From NCBI RefSeq assembly GCF_946885955.1, contig NZ_CAMPHI010000040.1, positions 1 through 52,320 on the forward strand: a stretch of DNA of 52,320 nucleotides, in the 5' to 3' direction. The DNA comes from an uncultured Pseudomonas sp. Lineage in GTDB: Bacteria > Pseudomonadota > Gammaproteobacteria > Pseudomonadales > Pseudomonadaceae. Every line of letters begins with the position of its first letter. Positions within the stretch are counted from its first letter, which is position 1. A program made the translations under genes and the position numbers. Positions 40,913-51,731 of the stretch are shown in pieces. The notes beneath the pieces are model-generated. The model ran no database searches. It had not been told where the DNA came from and saw nothing but the letters and a program-made list of their open reading frames with translations.

Positions 40913-42634
40913 ATGTCCCAGCAATTGCAAATAGCCCTCGGGCAGCATTCGGACAAGGGCCGCAAGCCGATCAACCAGGATTTCCATGGGGCCTATATCC
41001 CCCTGGAGCCGCAGTTGAGTTCCAAGGGCATCGCCATTGCGCTGGCCGACGGTATCAGCAGCAGCACGGTCAGCCAGATCGCCAGCGAGGCGACCGTCAC
41101 CAGCTTTCTGCAGGACTACTTCTGCACCTCGGAAGCCTGGTCGGTGAAAAAGTCCGCGCAACGGGTGCTGGCCGCGACCAATTCCTGGCTGCACGCGCAA
41201 ACCCGGCAAAGCCAGTACCGTTACGACAAGGACAAGGGCTATGTGTGCACGCTCAGCGCCATGGTTATCAAGGCGACCACGGCGCACCTGTTCCATGTCG
41301 GCGATAGTCGCATCTACCGCTTGCGCGACAATCGGCTGGAGCAGCTGACGCGTGACCATCGCTTGTGGATTTCCGAAGAAAAAAGCTACCTGAGCCGCGC
41401 GCTCGGTGCCGATTCTCAGCTGGAAATCGACTACCAGGCACTGCCGCTGGAGCGCGGCGACATTTTTCTGTTTGCCACCGATGGTGTTTATGAATTCGCC
41501 AGCGCGACCTATATCGCCGAGACCATCAATCGCCACGCCGACGATCTGCCCGGCGCCGCGAAACAGATCGTCGACGAGGCCTACCAACGCGGTAGCACCG
41601 ACAACCTGACGGCGCAGATCGTCAGGATCGACGAGCTGCCCGAACAGGACGCCAGCGGGCTCTATCAACAATTAAGCGAGTTGCCGTTCCCGCCGCACCT
41701 GGATGCCAGAGCGGTGTTCGATGGCTACACCATCGTCCGCCAGCTGCATGCCAGCAGCCGTAGCCACGTGTACCTGGCGGTGGATGGCGAAACCGGCGCG
41801 TCGGTGATCATCAAGGCGCCCTCGACCGAGCTGCAACAGGACCCGGTTCAGCTGGAGCGTTTCCTCACCGAGGAGTGGATCGCCCGGCGCATCAATCACG
41901 CGCACGTGGTGAAACCCTGCCCGCAGACACGCAAGCGCAACTTTCTCTATATCGTCACCGAGTTCATCGAGGGCCAGACCCTGACCCAATGGATGATCGA
42001 CAACCCGCAGCCGGACCTGGAAACCGTGCGCGGCATCGTCGAGCAGATTGCCAAGGGCCTGCGCGCCTTCCACCGCCTGGAAATGCTGCATCAGGACCTG
42101 CGCCCGGAGAACATCATGATCGACGGTACCGGCACGGTGAAGATCGTCGACTTCGGTTCCACGCGGGTCGCCGGCATCATCGAAAGCGGCATGCCGGTGG
42201 AACGCAGCAACCTGCTCGGCACCGCGCAATACACCGCGCCGGAATATTTTCTCGGGGAAAGCGGGTCGACGCGCTCGGACCTGTTTTCGCTGGCGGTGAT
42301 CACCTACCAGATGCTCACCGGCCAGTTGCCCTATGGCGCCCAGGTGGCGAAATCCTGGACCAGGGCAGCGCAGAACAAACTGAAATACAGCCCGATCCGC
42401 GGCAGCGAACGCGCGATCCCCGCGTGGATAGACGATGTGCTGCGCAAGGCCCTGCACCCAAACCCCAACCGGCGCTATCAGGAACTATCCGAGTTCATCC
42501 ATGAACTGCGCCATCCGAACAGGGAATTTCTCAACAAGGCCCGACCACCGCTGGTGGAGCGCGATCCGGTGTTGTTCTGGAAATGCGTTTCCCTGGTTCT
42601 GGCGGGGGTCATCGTCCTGTTGCTCAGCAGGTGA
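40913..42634 (+). CDS. Fused PP2C phosphatase / Ser-Thr protein kinase, membrane-anchored
   Basis: 573 aa. Residues 1-240 are a PP2C phosphatase (HSDKGRKPINQDFHG; LADGISSS; HVGDSRIYRLRDNRLEQLT; GSTDNLTAQIV). Residues 270-530 are a Hanks-type kinase with Lys301 (VIIKAP), catalytic Asp395 (HQDLRPENIM), DFG at Asp413 and APEYFLGESGSTRSDLFSLA. The last 18 residues form a membrane helix, so both domains face the cytoplasm. The gene corresponds by place and layout to P. aeruginosa PA1782 next to nirB. Having opposing activities in one chain suggests a self-limiting switch; its targets are unknown. The ATG at 40913 has AGGA 5 bases upstream. Confidence 0.93.
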   Translation: MSQQLQIALGQHSDKGRKPINQDFHGAYIPLEPQLSSKGIAIALADGISSSTVSQIASEATVTSFLQDYFCTSEAWSVKKSAQRVLAATNSWLHAQTRQSQYRYDKDKGYVCTLSAMVIKATTAHLFHVGDSRIYRLRDNRLEQLTRDHRLWISEEKSYLSRALGADSQLEIDYQALPLERGDIFLFATDGVYEFASATYIAETINRHADDLPGAAKQIVDEAYQRGSTDNLTAQIVRIDELPEQDASGLYQQLSELPFPPHLDARAVFDGYTIVRQLHASSRSHVYLAVDGETGASVIIKAPSTELQQDPVQLERFLTEEWIARRINHAHVVKPCPQTRKRNFLYIVTEFIEGQTLTQWMIDNPQPDLETVRGIVEQIAKGLRAFHRLEMLHQDLRPENIMIDGTGTVKIVDFGSTRVAGIIESGMPVERSNLLGTAQYTAPEYFLGESGSTRSDLFSLAVITYQMLTGQLPYGAQVAKSWTRAAQNKLKYSPIRGSERAIPAWIDDVLRKALHPNPNRRYQELSEFIHELRHPNREFLNKARPPLVERDPVLFWKCVSLVLAGVIVLLLSR

Positions 42635-42639
42635 TGTTT

Positions 42640-42660
42640 GGGCCTTGCAATGCAAGGCCC
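42640..42660. terminator. Hairpin between convergent kinase and pobA genes
   Basis: GGGCCTTGCA and TGCAAGGCCC flank a single A, a nearly perfect palindrome in the 31-bp convergent gap. The T-run is absent on both sides. Confidence 0.6.
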
Positions 42661-42665
42661 ATGGC

Positions 42666-43970
<1,305 letters not shown>

Positions 43971-43995
43971 TTATGGACTTTTCGTGGGTTGTCGC

Positions 43996-44874
43996 ATGTC
44001 GGGATCGATGTTGAAGACTGCTGGCGTCGCCGTACCGGTGTTCAAGCTGTATGGCGAAACCGCCGCCTGGCCGACGCCGGATCTGCTGCACTGCGAGTCG
44101 ATCGCCGAGCGCAGCCGCCTGCACGATTGGGAGATCAAGCCCCATCGCCACGGCGATCTGGTGCAGCTGCTGTATGTGCGCAGCGGCCAGGCGGAATTGC
44201 AGGTGGAAGGGCAGAGCAACCAGGTGACGGAGCCGGTGCTGCAAGTGGTGCCGGCGCTCAGCGTGCATGGCTTTCGCTTCTCGCGGGATATTCAGGGCCA
44301 GGTGCTGACCCTGGCCTTGCCGCTGGCCGAACAGTTGGCCAATGCCTTCGATGCGCGCCTGTTGCAGCGCGCCGGCTGTTACCCGGTGGGGGAGGCGAAG
44401 GCGGACCTGGATCGCCTGTTCGACTCGATCGACGAGGAGTACTACGGTCAGGCGCCGGGGCGCGAGTTGATGCTGCAGTCGTTGCTCAGCCAGTTGCTGG
44501 TATGGATCGGCCGTCGCGCGTTGCGGCAGGCGCAGGCCGACGCCAGCCAGCCGGACCGTGGCCGCGAGCATCTGCAGGGCTTCACCCAGTTGCTCGAGAC
44601 GCACTTTCGCCAGCACCTGCCGATCGAACACTATGCCGGCGCCCTGGGCATCAGCGCCGCGCACCTGAATGCGCTGTGCCGGCGCCTGGCCGGGCAGTCG
44701 GCGTTGCAGATGATCAACCAGCGTCTGTTGCTGGAAGCCAAGCGCTGCCTGGTCTACACCGCCATGACCGTCAACCAGGTATCGGACAGCCTGGGCTTTT
44801 CCGAACCGGCGTATTTTTCCCGGTTCTTCAAGCGCGGCACCGGCCAGTCGCCGAAAGCCTTCCGCGCGCGCTAA
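43996..44874 (+). CDS. pobR: AraC family activator of pobA (PobR type)
   Basis: 292 aa from the ATG at 43996. An ATG at 44008 (MLKTAGVAVPVFKLYGE) is equally plausible by homology, as neither ribosome site is strong. The N-terminal cupin holds EIKPHRHGDLVQLLYVRSGQ. The C-terminal AraC HTH pair reads LPIEHYAGALGISAAHLNAL and SDSLGFSEPAYFSRFFKRGT. It is divergent from pobA across 133 bp that contain TGGCAC twice, 24 bp apart (43912 and 43936), candidate half-sites. It should activate pobA in response to 4-hydroxybenzoate, as in other pseudomonads. Confidence 0.88.
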   Translation: MSGSMLKTAGVAVPVFKLYGETAAWPTPDLLHCESIAERSRLHDWEIKPHRHGDLVQLLYVRSGQAELQVEGQSNQVTEPVLQVVPALSVHGFRFSRDIQGQVLTLALPLAEQLANAFDARLLQRAGCYPVGEAKADLDRLFDSIDEEYYGQAPGRELMLQSLLSQLLVWIGRRALRQAQADASQPDRGREHLQGFTQLLETHFRQHLPIEHYAGALGISAAHLNALCRRLAGQSALQMINQRLLLEAKRCLVYTAMTVNQVSDSLGFSEPAYFSRFFKRGTGQSPKAFRAR

Positions 44875-44901
44875 CAGGACAATCAAGTTAAGGACGTACC
44901 G

Positions 44902-45831
44902 GTGAACATCGACACCCGCATCAAATTCCGTCATCTGCTGTGTTTTCTCGAGGTGGCGCGCCAGGGCAGCCTGGCGCGGGCGGCCGACAAGTTGGCGGTG
45001 AGCCAGCCGGCGATCTCCAAGACCCTCAAAGAATTGGAAACGCTGCTCGCCGCCAGCCTGTTCGAACGCAGCAAAAGCGGCGTCGTCCTGACCGAGGCCG
45101 GGGTGGCCTTCCTGCGTTATGCCGGCCCCTGCGTGCAGGCCCTGCGCGAAGGAGTCGATAGTCTGCGCGGCGGCGACTACGCGGCGCAGACGATCAGGCT
45201 CGGCGTGCTCTCGACGGTCGAGAGCCTGTTGGTGCCGGAAGTGGTGCGGCGCCTGCACGAGCGGCATCCGGCGTTGGCGGTCAGCGTGGTGACCGGGCCG
45301 AGCGCCTATCTGCTGTCGCAGCTGCGCGTCGGCGAACTGGATCTGGTGCTCGGGCGCATGACCGACAGCCCGCAGATCCAGGGCTTGAGCTTCGAGCACC
45401 TGTACAGCGAATCGATGACTCTGGTGGTACGCGCCGGCCATCCGCTGCTGGCGGCAACCTTGCAGCGTGGGCAGCTGGAGGATTACCCGCTGGTGCTGCC
45501 GCTGGCCGGCACCACCATCCGCCAGTACGCCGACAGCCTGTTCGTGCAATGCGGCATCGCCCAATCGCGCCAGCGCCTGGAGACTCTTTCTGTGGCCCTC
45601 AGCCGGCGTTACGTGCTGTGCAGCGAGGCGATCTGGGTCGCGCCGATGGATGCGGTGCGCCTGGATCTGCGCAAGGGCGAACTGGTCGAACTGGCGCTGG
45701 GCACTCAGGAGCCGGGCGGTTCGGTGGGGATCTGCAGCAACGCCACGCTGCCGTTATCGGCGGCCGCGCAGAGTTGCCTGGAGGTAGTGCGGGGGGTAGG
45801 GCGGGACTATCGGGAGGGCAGTTATCCATAA
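44902..45831 (+). CDS. pcaQ: LysR-type activator of protocatechuate dioxygenase genes
   Basis: 309 aa. N-terminal LysR HTH (FRHLLCFLEVARQGSLARAA; LAVSQPAISKTLKELE) and a C-terminal type 2 periplasmic-binding-like domain, with the PcaQ-specific run GTTIRQYADSLFVQ. A GTG start at 44902 follows AAGGA by 7 bases and is 27 bases after pobR. It should activate the next genes, pcaHG, in response to a protocatechuate ring-cleavage product. Its stop codon lies inside the perfect palindrome taken to be its own operator. Confidence 0.93.
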   Translation: MNIDTRIKFRHLLCFLEVARQGSLARAADKLAVSQPAISKTLKELETLLAASLFERSKSGVVLTEAGVAFLRYAGPCVQALREGVDSLRGGDYAAQTIRLGVLSTVESLLVPEVVRRLHERHPALAVSVVTGPSAYLLSQLRVGELDLVLGRMTDSPQIQGLSFEHLYSESMTLVVRAGHPLLAATLQRGQLEDYPLVLPLAGTTIRQYADSLFVQCGIAQSRQRLETLSVALSRRYVLCSEAIWVAPMDAVRLDLRKGELVELALGTQEPGGSVGICSNATLPLSAAAQSCLEVVRGVGRDYREGSYP

Positions 45832-45847
45832 CCATAGGGTTATGGAT
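45824..45847. promoter_or_regulatory. PcaQ operator: perfect 10-4-10 palindrome
   Basis: Arms ATCCATAACC (45824-45833) and GGTTATGGAT (45838-45847) surround ATAG. The inner part is the published PcaQ box ATAACC-N4-GGTTA(A/T). It overlaps the pcaQ stop and lies 90 bp before the pcaH ATG. Confidence 0.85.
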
Positions 45848-45937
45848 GCTCGGCGTCTTTTCAGTTTTCGCCCAGTGCCGGCTGATCGAAACTGCTGACC
45901 CTAGCCCCCTCCATCACTCCAACGAAAGGAGCTCGAT

Positions 45938-46657
45938 ATGCTCGACGCGGACAGCCGCCGCTTCGTCATTCGTGACCGTAACTGGCACCCGAAAGCCTTC
46001 ACCCCGGACTACAAGACCTCGATCGCCCGTTCGCCGCGCCAGGCGCTGGTGAGCATTCCGCAATCGATTTCCGAGACCAGCGGGCCGGACTTTTCGCACC
46101 TGACGCTGGGCCAACACGACAACGACCTGCTGCTCAACTTCAATAATGGCGGCCTGCCGGTGGGCGAGCGCATTCTCGTCGTCGGCCGGGTCATGGACCA
46201 GTACGGCAAGCCGATCCCGCATACCCTGGTGGAAATGTGGCAGGCCAACGCCGGTGGCCGTTATCGGCACAAGAACGACCGTTACCTGGCACCGCTCGAC
46301 CCCAACTTCGGCGGCGTCGGCCGTGCCCTCACCGACAGCGAAGGGCGCTACAGCTTCCGTACCGTCAAGCCCGGCCCCTACCCATGGCGTAACGGCCCGA
46401 ACGACTGGCGTCCGGCGCATATCCATTTCTCCATCAGCGGCCCGTCGATCTCAACCCGGCTGATCACCCAGCTGTATTTCGAGGGCGACCCGCTGATCCC
46501 GTTGTGCCCGATCGTCAAGTCGATCGCCGACCCGGAAGCGGTACAGACGCTGATCGCCAGGCTCGACATGGGCATGGCCAACCCCATGGATTGTCTGGCC
46601 TATCGCTTCGATATCGTGCTGCGTGGCCAGCGTCAGACCCATTTCGAAAATTCCTGA
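45938..46657 (+). CDS. pcaH: Protocatechuate 3,4-dioxygenase beta subunit
   Basis: 239 aa. It carries the catalytic Fe(III) of intradiol ring cleavage (protocatechuate to 3-carboxy-cis,cis-muconate). The four iron ligands are visible: Tyr109 ([11 protein letters not shown]), Tyr148 (GPYPWRN), His161 and His163 ([11 protein letters not shown]), one residue later than in the P. putida numbering. Ribosome site AAAGGAG. It forms an (alpha-beta)n oligomer with PcaG, whose gene follows after 11 bases. Confidence 0.97.
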   Translation: MLDADSRRFVIRDRNWHPKAFTPDYKTSIARSPRQALVSIPQSISETSGPDFSHLTLGQHDNDLLLNFNNGGLPVGERILVVGRVMDQYGKPIPHTLVEMWQANAGGRYRHKNDRYLAPLDPNFGGVGRALTDSEGRYSFRTVKPGPYPWRNGPNDWRPAHIHFSISGPSISTRLITQLYFEGDPLIPLCPIVKSIADPEAVQTLIARLDMGMANPMDCLAYRFDIVLRGQRQTHFENS

Positions 46658-46668
46658 GGAGGATTCCC

Positions 46669-47277
46669 ATGCCCGTCCAACTGCTGCCGGAAACCCCTTC
46701 GCAAACAGCCGGCCCCTATGTGCACATCGGCCTGGCCCTGGCCGCCGCCGGCAACCCGTCCCGCGAGCTGGAAATCTGGAACCGGATGGCCAAGCCCGAG
46801 GCGCCCGGCGAACACGTCCTGCTGATCGGCCAGGTCTACGACGGCAACGGCCATCTGGTGCGCGACTCCTTCCTGGAGCTGTGGCAGGCCGATCACCAGG
46901 GCCGTTACGACGAGGTCTTCGACCCGGAAAAAGCCTTCAATGGCTTCGGCCGCAGCGCCACCAGCTTCGACGCCGGCAGCGAGTGGACGGTGCAGACGAT
47001 CAAGCCCGGCGTGGTGCGCAACGCCGCCGGGGTGCCGATGGCGCCGCATATCAACGTCAGCCTGTTCGCCCGCGGCATCAATATCCACCTGCAGACGCGC
47101 CTGTACTTCGATGACGAAGCCGCAGCCAATGCCGTGGATCCGGTGCTCAACCTGATCGAGCAAGCGCAACGCCGGGAAACCCTGATCGCCCGGCGCTGCG
47201 AGGTCGACGGCAAGCCGGCCTACCGCTTCGATATGCGCATTCAGGGGGAGGGCGAGACGGTATTTTTCGACTTCTGA
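46669..47277 (+). CDS. pcaG: Protocatechuate 3,4-dioxygenase alpha subunit
   Basis: 202 aa from the ATG at 46669 (GAGGAGG 6 bases upstream). The family start LLPETPSQTAGPYVHIGLAL is clear. It shares the beta-sandwich fold with PcaH but lacks the iron ligands, as expected for the alpha subunit. It helps form the substrate pocket. Confidence 0.96.
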   Translation: MPVQLLPETPSQTAGPYVHIGLALAAAGNPSRELEIWNRMAKPEAPGEHVLLIGQVYDGNGHLVRDSFLELWQADHQGRYDEVFDPEKAFNGFGRSATSFDAGSEWTVQTIKPGVVRNAAGVPMAPHINVSLFARGINIHLQTRLYFDDEAAANAVDPVLNLIEQAQRRETLIARRCEVDGKPAYRFDMRIQGEGETVFFDF

Positions 47278-47290
47278 GCCGCCAGCGGCA

Positions 47291-47362
47291 GAGTGGGTGG
47301 GCTGTGCAGTTTGCGATTACCGCACCCTGGTTCGATAATCGCCAAACGCTGCCCACCCACTC
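47291..47362. repeat. 72-bp imperfect palindrome between pcaG and pcaR
   Basis: The outer arms GAGTGGGTGGGC (47291-47302) and GCCCACCCACTC (47351-47362) are perfect. Inside, GTTTGCGATTACCG and CGATAATCGCCAAAC continue the symmetry. It encloses the PcaR sites and ends 9 bases before the pcaR ATG. As RNA it would hide or expose the pcaR ribosome site region. Confidence 0.8.
47314..47344 (+). promoter_or_regulatory. Candidate PcaR operator at the pcaR promoter
   Basis: Two cores: CGATTACCG (47314-47322, one mismatch) and GTTCGATAATCG (47330-47341). Core starts are 19 bp apart, the same phasing as at the pcaI promoter. PcaR is known to repress its own gene through such sites in P. putida. Confidence 0.65.
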
Positions 47363-47371
47363 GGAGGTTCC

Positions 47372-48217
47372 ATGAGCGATACCCGACCGCCGCTGTCCAG
47401 CCTGGCGCCGCCGCCCTATGTGTCGCCAGCCAAGCGCATCGAGGAATTCGCCGGCGATCCCAACTTCATGACCTCCCTGGCCCGTGGCCTGGCGGTAATC
47501 AACGCCTTCCAGGAGCGCAAGCGCCACCTGACCATCGCGCAGATCAGCCACCGTACCGAGATCCCCCGCGCCGCGGTGCGCCGCTGCCTGTATACGCTGA
47601 TGAAGCTGGGCTACGCGACCACCGACGGGCGCACTTATTCGCTGCTGCCCAAGGTGCTGACCCTGGGCCATGCCTATCTGTCGTCGACGCCGTTGGCGGT
47701 GTCCGCCCAGCCCTATCTGGACCGCATCAGCGAGCAGCTGCACGAGGCCTGCAACCTGGCCACTTTGGAGGGTGAGCAGGTCCTTTACCTGGCACGCTCG
47801 GCTATCCCGCAACGGTTGATTTCGGTGGACCTCAGCGTCGGCAGCCGGTTGCCGGCCTATTGCACCTCCATGGGCCGCATCCTGTTGGCCGCGCTGGACG
47901 ATGCCAGCCTGCACGACTATCTCGAACACGCCGAATTACAGGCCAAGACCAGCCGTACCCTGTACACCCCGGACGCCTTGTGGACGGCCCTGCAGCAGGT
48001 GCGCGAGCAGGGCTGGTGCATCGTCGACCAGGAGCTGGAGCAGGGCCTGCGCTCGATCGCGGTGCCGGTGCGCGATTCCAGCGGCCATGTGCTGGCGGCG
48101 ATGAACGTCAGCACCCATGCCGGTCGGGTGCCGGTCGGCGAACTGGAGAAGCGCTTTCTGCCGATCATGCTCAACGCCAGCCGCGAATTGAGCGACCAGC
48201 TGTTTCGTCCGTTGTAA
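47372..48217 (+). CDS. pcaR: IclR-type regulator of the beta-ketoadipate pathway
   Basis: 281 aa. N-terminal winged helix (FMTSLARGLAVINAFQERKR; IAQISHRTEIPRAAVRRCLY), C-terminal IclR effector domain (VGSRLPAYCTSMGRILLAAL; GLRSIAVPVRDSSGHVLAAM). The sequence fits the PcaR/PcaU/PobR subgroup. It activates pca genes, such as pcaIJ, pcaF and pcaBDC, with beta-ketoadipate. The gene lies between pcaHG and pcaIJF, and matching sites are found before itself and before pcaI. Confidence 0.93.
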   Translation: MSDTRPPLSSLAPPPYVSPAKRIEEFAGDPNFMTSLARGLAVINAFQERKRHLTIAQISHRTEIPRAAVRRCLYTLMKLGYATTDGRTYSLLPKVLTLGHAYLSSTPLAVSAQPYLDRISEQLHEACNLATLEGEQVLYLARSAIPQRLISVDLSVGSRLPAYCTSMGRILLAALDDASLHDYLEHAELQAKTSRTLYTPDALWTALQQVREQGWCIVDQELEQGLRSIAVPVRDSSGHVLAAMNVSTHAGRVPVGELEKRFLPIMLNASRELSDQLFRPL

Positions 48218-48272
48218 GACGGGTTCCTGGTGTCGCGACAACCCTCATGTGTCGGTTCTATGCCAGGGCTGC

Positions 48273-48293
48273 GTGGGAGGGGCTTTAGCCGCG
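48273..48293. repeat. 21-bp repeat, family C
   Basis: GTGGGAGGGGCTTTAGCCGC then G, the exact inverse of 12408-12428. It lies in the 301-bp pcaR-pcaI gap. Confidence 0.75.
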
Positions 48294-48401
48294 ATGCTTT
48301 CAGCACCTTCAAAGTCAATTGCGGCTCAAGCGGAGTACCGCCCGCCCCCTGCCCAAGGAAAGCGGCAAACGATTCGGGTCGCGAGACCCTATATCGGTAG
48401 T

Positions 48402-48432
48402 GTTCGATAATCGAACGCTACATCGATTATCG
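48402..48432 (+). promoter_or_regulatory. Candidate PcaR operator at the pcaIJF promoter
   Basis: A perfect palindrome GTTCGAT-A-ATCGAAC (48402-48416) is followed by the inverted core CGATTATCG (48424-48432). The core starts are 19 bp apart. It matches the GTTCGATAATCG sequence at the pcaR promoter and, from memory, the 15-bp PcaR target of P. putida. It lies about 90-115 bp before the pcaI ATG. Confidence 0.75.
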
Positions 48433-48518
48433 GATTGTTTGCCGTTGGTGCCGGCCCTACTGTTGCCTCACTCGCTACCTCGACTCGGTAGCACCGTTCA
48501 ATCAGTGAGAGCAGCAGC

Positions 48519-49376
48519 ATGGCCGAACTCATTTCCCTTGGCGAAGCCGTAGAGCGCTTCGTCAATGACGGCGACACCATCGCCCTCGAAGGTTTCACCC
48601 ATCTGATCCCGACGGCGGCGGCCCACGAGATCATCCGCCAGAACAAGCGCGAGCTGACCCTGGTGCGCATGACTCCGGACCTGGTCTACGACCTGCTGAT
48701 CGGCGCCGGTTGCGCGAAGAAGCTGGTGTTCTCCTGGGGCGGCAACCCCGGCGTCGGTTCCCTGCATCGCCTGCGCGACGCGGTGGAGAAGGGCTGGCCC
48801 AAGCCGCTGGAAATCGAGGAGCACAGCCACGCGGCCATGGCCAACGCCTATGTCGCCGGAGCGTCGAATCTACCGTTCGCCGTGCTGCGCGGTTATCAGG
48901 GTTCGGACCTGCTCAAGGTCAATCCGCGAATCAAGTTCATCGAGTGCCCGTTCACCGGCGAGCAGCTTGCCGCAGTGCCAAGCGTGCGCCCGGACGTCAC
49001 CGTGATCCACGCGCAGAAGGCCGATCGCAAGGGCAACGTATTGCTCTGGGGCATTCTCGGCGTGCAGAAGGAAGCGGCCCTGGCGGCCAAGCGCTGCATC
49101 GTCACCGTCGAAGAAATCGTCGATGAACTCGACGCGCCGATGAACGCCTGCGTGCTGCCGAGCTGGGCGCTGACCGCGGTTTGCCTCGTGCCCGGCGGCG
49201 CCCATCCGTCCTACGCGCTGGGTTATTCCGAGCGCGATAACCGCTTCTACCAGGCCTGGGATCCGATCGCCCGCGACCGCGAAAGCTTCAGCGCCTGGAT
49301 CGACGAATATATTCGCGGCACTGCCGACTTTAGAGAGTTCCAGGCCAAGCTGGCCGCATCGCAGGAGGCCAAATAA
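48519..49376 (+). CDS. pcaI: 3-Oxoadipate CoA-transferase subunit A (long, CatI-like type)
   Basis: 285 aa. With subunit B it moves CoA from succinyl-CoA to 3-oxoadipate. Motifs: DTIALEGFTHLIPTAAAHEI and SWGGNPGVGSLHRL near residue 75. At 285 aa it belongs to the long glutaconate-CoA-transferase-like type (as CatI of P. knackmussii) rather than the 230-aa PcaI of P. putida. The start ATG at 48519 has GAGAG upstream. Its stop and the next ATG share one base. Confidence 0.92.
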   Translation: MAELISLGEAVERFVNDGDTIALEGFTHLIPTAAAHEIIRQNKRELTLVRMTPDLVYDLLIGAGCAKKLVFSWGGNPGVGSLHRLRDAVEKGWPKPLEIEEHSHAAMANAYVAGASNLPFAVLRGYQGSDLLKVNPRIKFIECPFTGEQLAAVPSVRPDVTVIHAQKADRKGNVLLWGILGVQKEAALAAKRCIVTVEEIVDELDAPMNACVLPSWALTAVCLVPGGAHPSYALGYSERDNRFYQAWDPIARDRESFSAWIDEYIRGTADFREFQAKLAASQEAK

Positions 49377-50154
49377 TGAGCGCCTACAGCACCAGTGAAA
49401 TGATGACCGTGGCCGCCGCTCGCCGCCTGCGAAACGGCGCGGTGTGCTTCGTCGGTATCGGCCTGCCATCCAAGGCCGCCAACCTGGCGCGCCTGACCTC
49501 GTCGCCGGATGTGGTGTTGATCTACGAATCCGGCCCGATCGGCGCCAAACCCAGCGTGCTGCCGTTGTCTATCGGTGACGGCGAGCTGGCCGAAACCGCC
49601 GATACGGTGGTGCCGACCGGCGAGATCTTCCGTTATTGGTTGCAGGGCGGGCGCATCGACGTCGGCTTCCTCGGCGCGGCGCAGGTCGACAAGTACGGCA
49701 ACATCAACACCACGGTGATCGGCGATTACCACCGGCCGAAAGTGCGCCTGCCCGGCGCCGGCGGCGCGCCGGAGATCGCAGGCAGTGCCAAGCAGGTGCT
49801 GATCATCCTCAAACAGTCGCACCGCACCTTCGTCGACAAGCTGGCCTTTATCACCTCGGTCGGTCACGGCGAAGGCGGCGACCACCGCAAACGTTTGGGT
49901 CTGCCGGGTGCTGGGCCGGTCGGCATCATCACCGACCTGTGCATCATGGAGCCGGAAGTCGAGACCAATGAATTTATCGTCACCGCGCTGCACCCGGGGG
50001 TGACTCGCGAGCAGGTGATCGAAGCCACCGGCTGGCAGATCCGCTTCGCCGTCGATCTCGGCGAAACCGCCGCGCCGACTGAAGCCGAGCTGGCCGCGTT
50101 GCGTGCCCTGGAAGCCCGTACCGCCGCGGCCCATGGCCAGGCCGGGGGTGAGGA

Positions 50155-50158
<4 letters not shown>
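49376..50158 (+). CDS. pcaJ: 3-Oxoadipate CoA-transferase subunit B (long, CatJ-like type)
   Basis: 260 aa. The catalytic Glu that forms the CoA thioester is Glu51 in [11 protein letters not shown]. Family segments include [17 protein letters not shown] and [18 protein letters not shown]. It is longer than the 213-aa PcaJ of P. putida, in keeping with its partner. It overlaps subunit A by one base and pcaF by ATGA. Confidence 0.93.
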
Positions 50159-51360
<1,202 letters not shown>

Positions 51361-51383
51361 GCCCCCGATCCTTAGGGGTTTAT

Positions 51384-51442
51384 GTAGGAGCCAGCTTGCT
51401 GGCGATCCAGGTCGAACGCATCGCCAGCAAGCTGGCTCCTAC
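51384..51442. repeat. REP-type palindrome (GTAGGAGCCAGCTTGCTGGC arms)
   Basis: The left arm GTAGGAGCCAGCTTGCTGGC plus GAT and the exact inverse right arm ATC plus GCCAGCAAGCTGGCTCCTAC are separated by 13 bases. This is the classical Pseudomonas REP pair, at the end of pcaF. Confidence 0.9.
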
Positions 51443-51465
51443 ACTCTGGGTTAGCACCCCAGACC

Positions 51466-51538
51466 GTAGGATGGGTCGAGCGAAGCGATACCCATGCTGT
51501 CCTTATGATGGGTTACGCCTTTGGCTAAACCTCCTATG
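51466..51538. repeat. Palindromic repeat, families D+B, copy 1
   Basis: GTAGGATGGGTCGAGCGAAG then CGATACCC, followed by GATGGGTTACGCC and a decayed right arm GGCTAAACCTCCTA. It is a mostly complete copy of the element at 51626. Confidence 0.75.
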
Positions 51539-51625
51539 GGCTGAACAGTTTGCAAGACAGGCTCGTCTGCGATCATCCGGGTCTCGGAAACCCGATCGTC
51601 AGGCGGGCCTGCTCATGCAAAATCT

Positions 51626-51700
51626 GTAGGATGGGGCGAGCGAAGCGATACCCCCATGGGGTTCTTATGATGGGTAACGCCTTCGGCTAACCCATCCTAC
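51626..51700. repeat. Palindromic repeat, families D+B, copy 2
   Basis: GTAGGATGGGGCGAGCGAAG then CGATACCC on the left and GATGGGTAACGCC...GGCTAACCCATCCTAC on the right; the ends GTAGGATGGG/CCCATCCTAC pair. It lies 31 bases before the pcaB start. Confidence 0.8.
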
Positions 51701-51731
51701 GGGCTATCAACACAGCAAAAACGAGATCGCC

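Noticed and set aside
39995..41671. 558-aa minus-strand open frame
   Set aside because: It lies antisense to the nitrite transporter and the PP2C domain, both certain genes. It is rich in His/Gln/Gly and has no domain.
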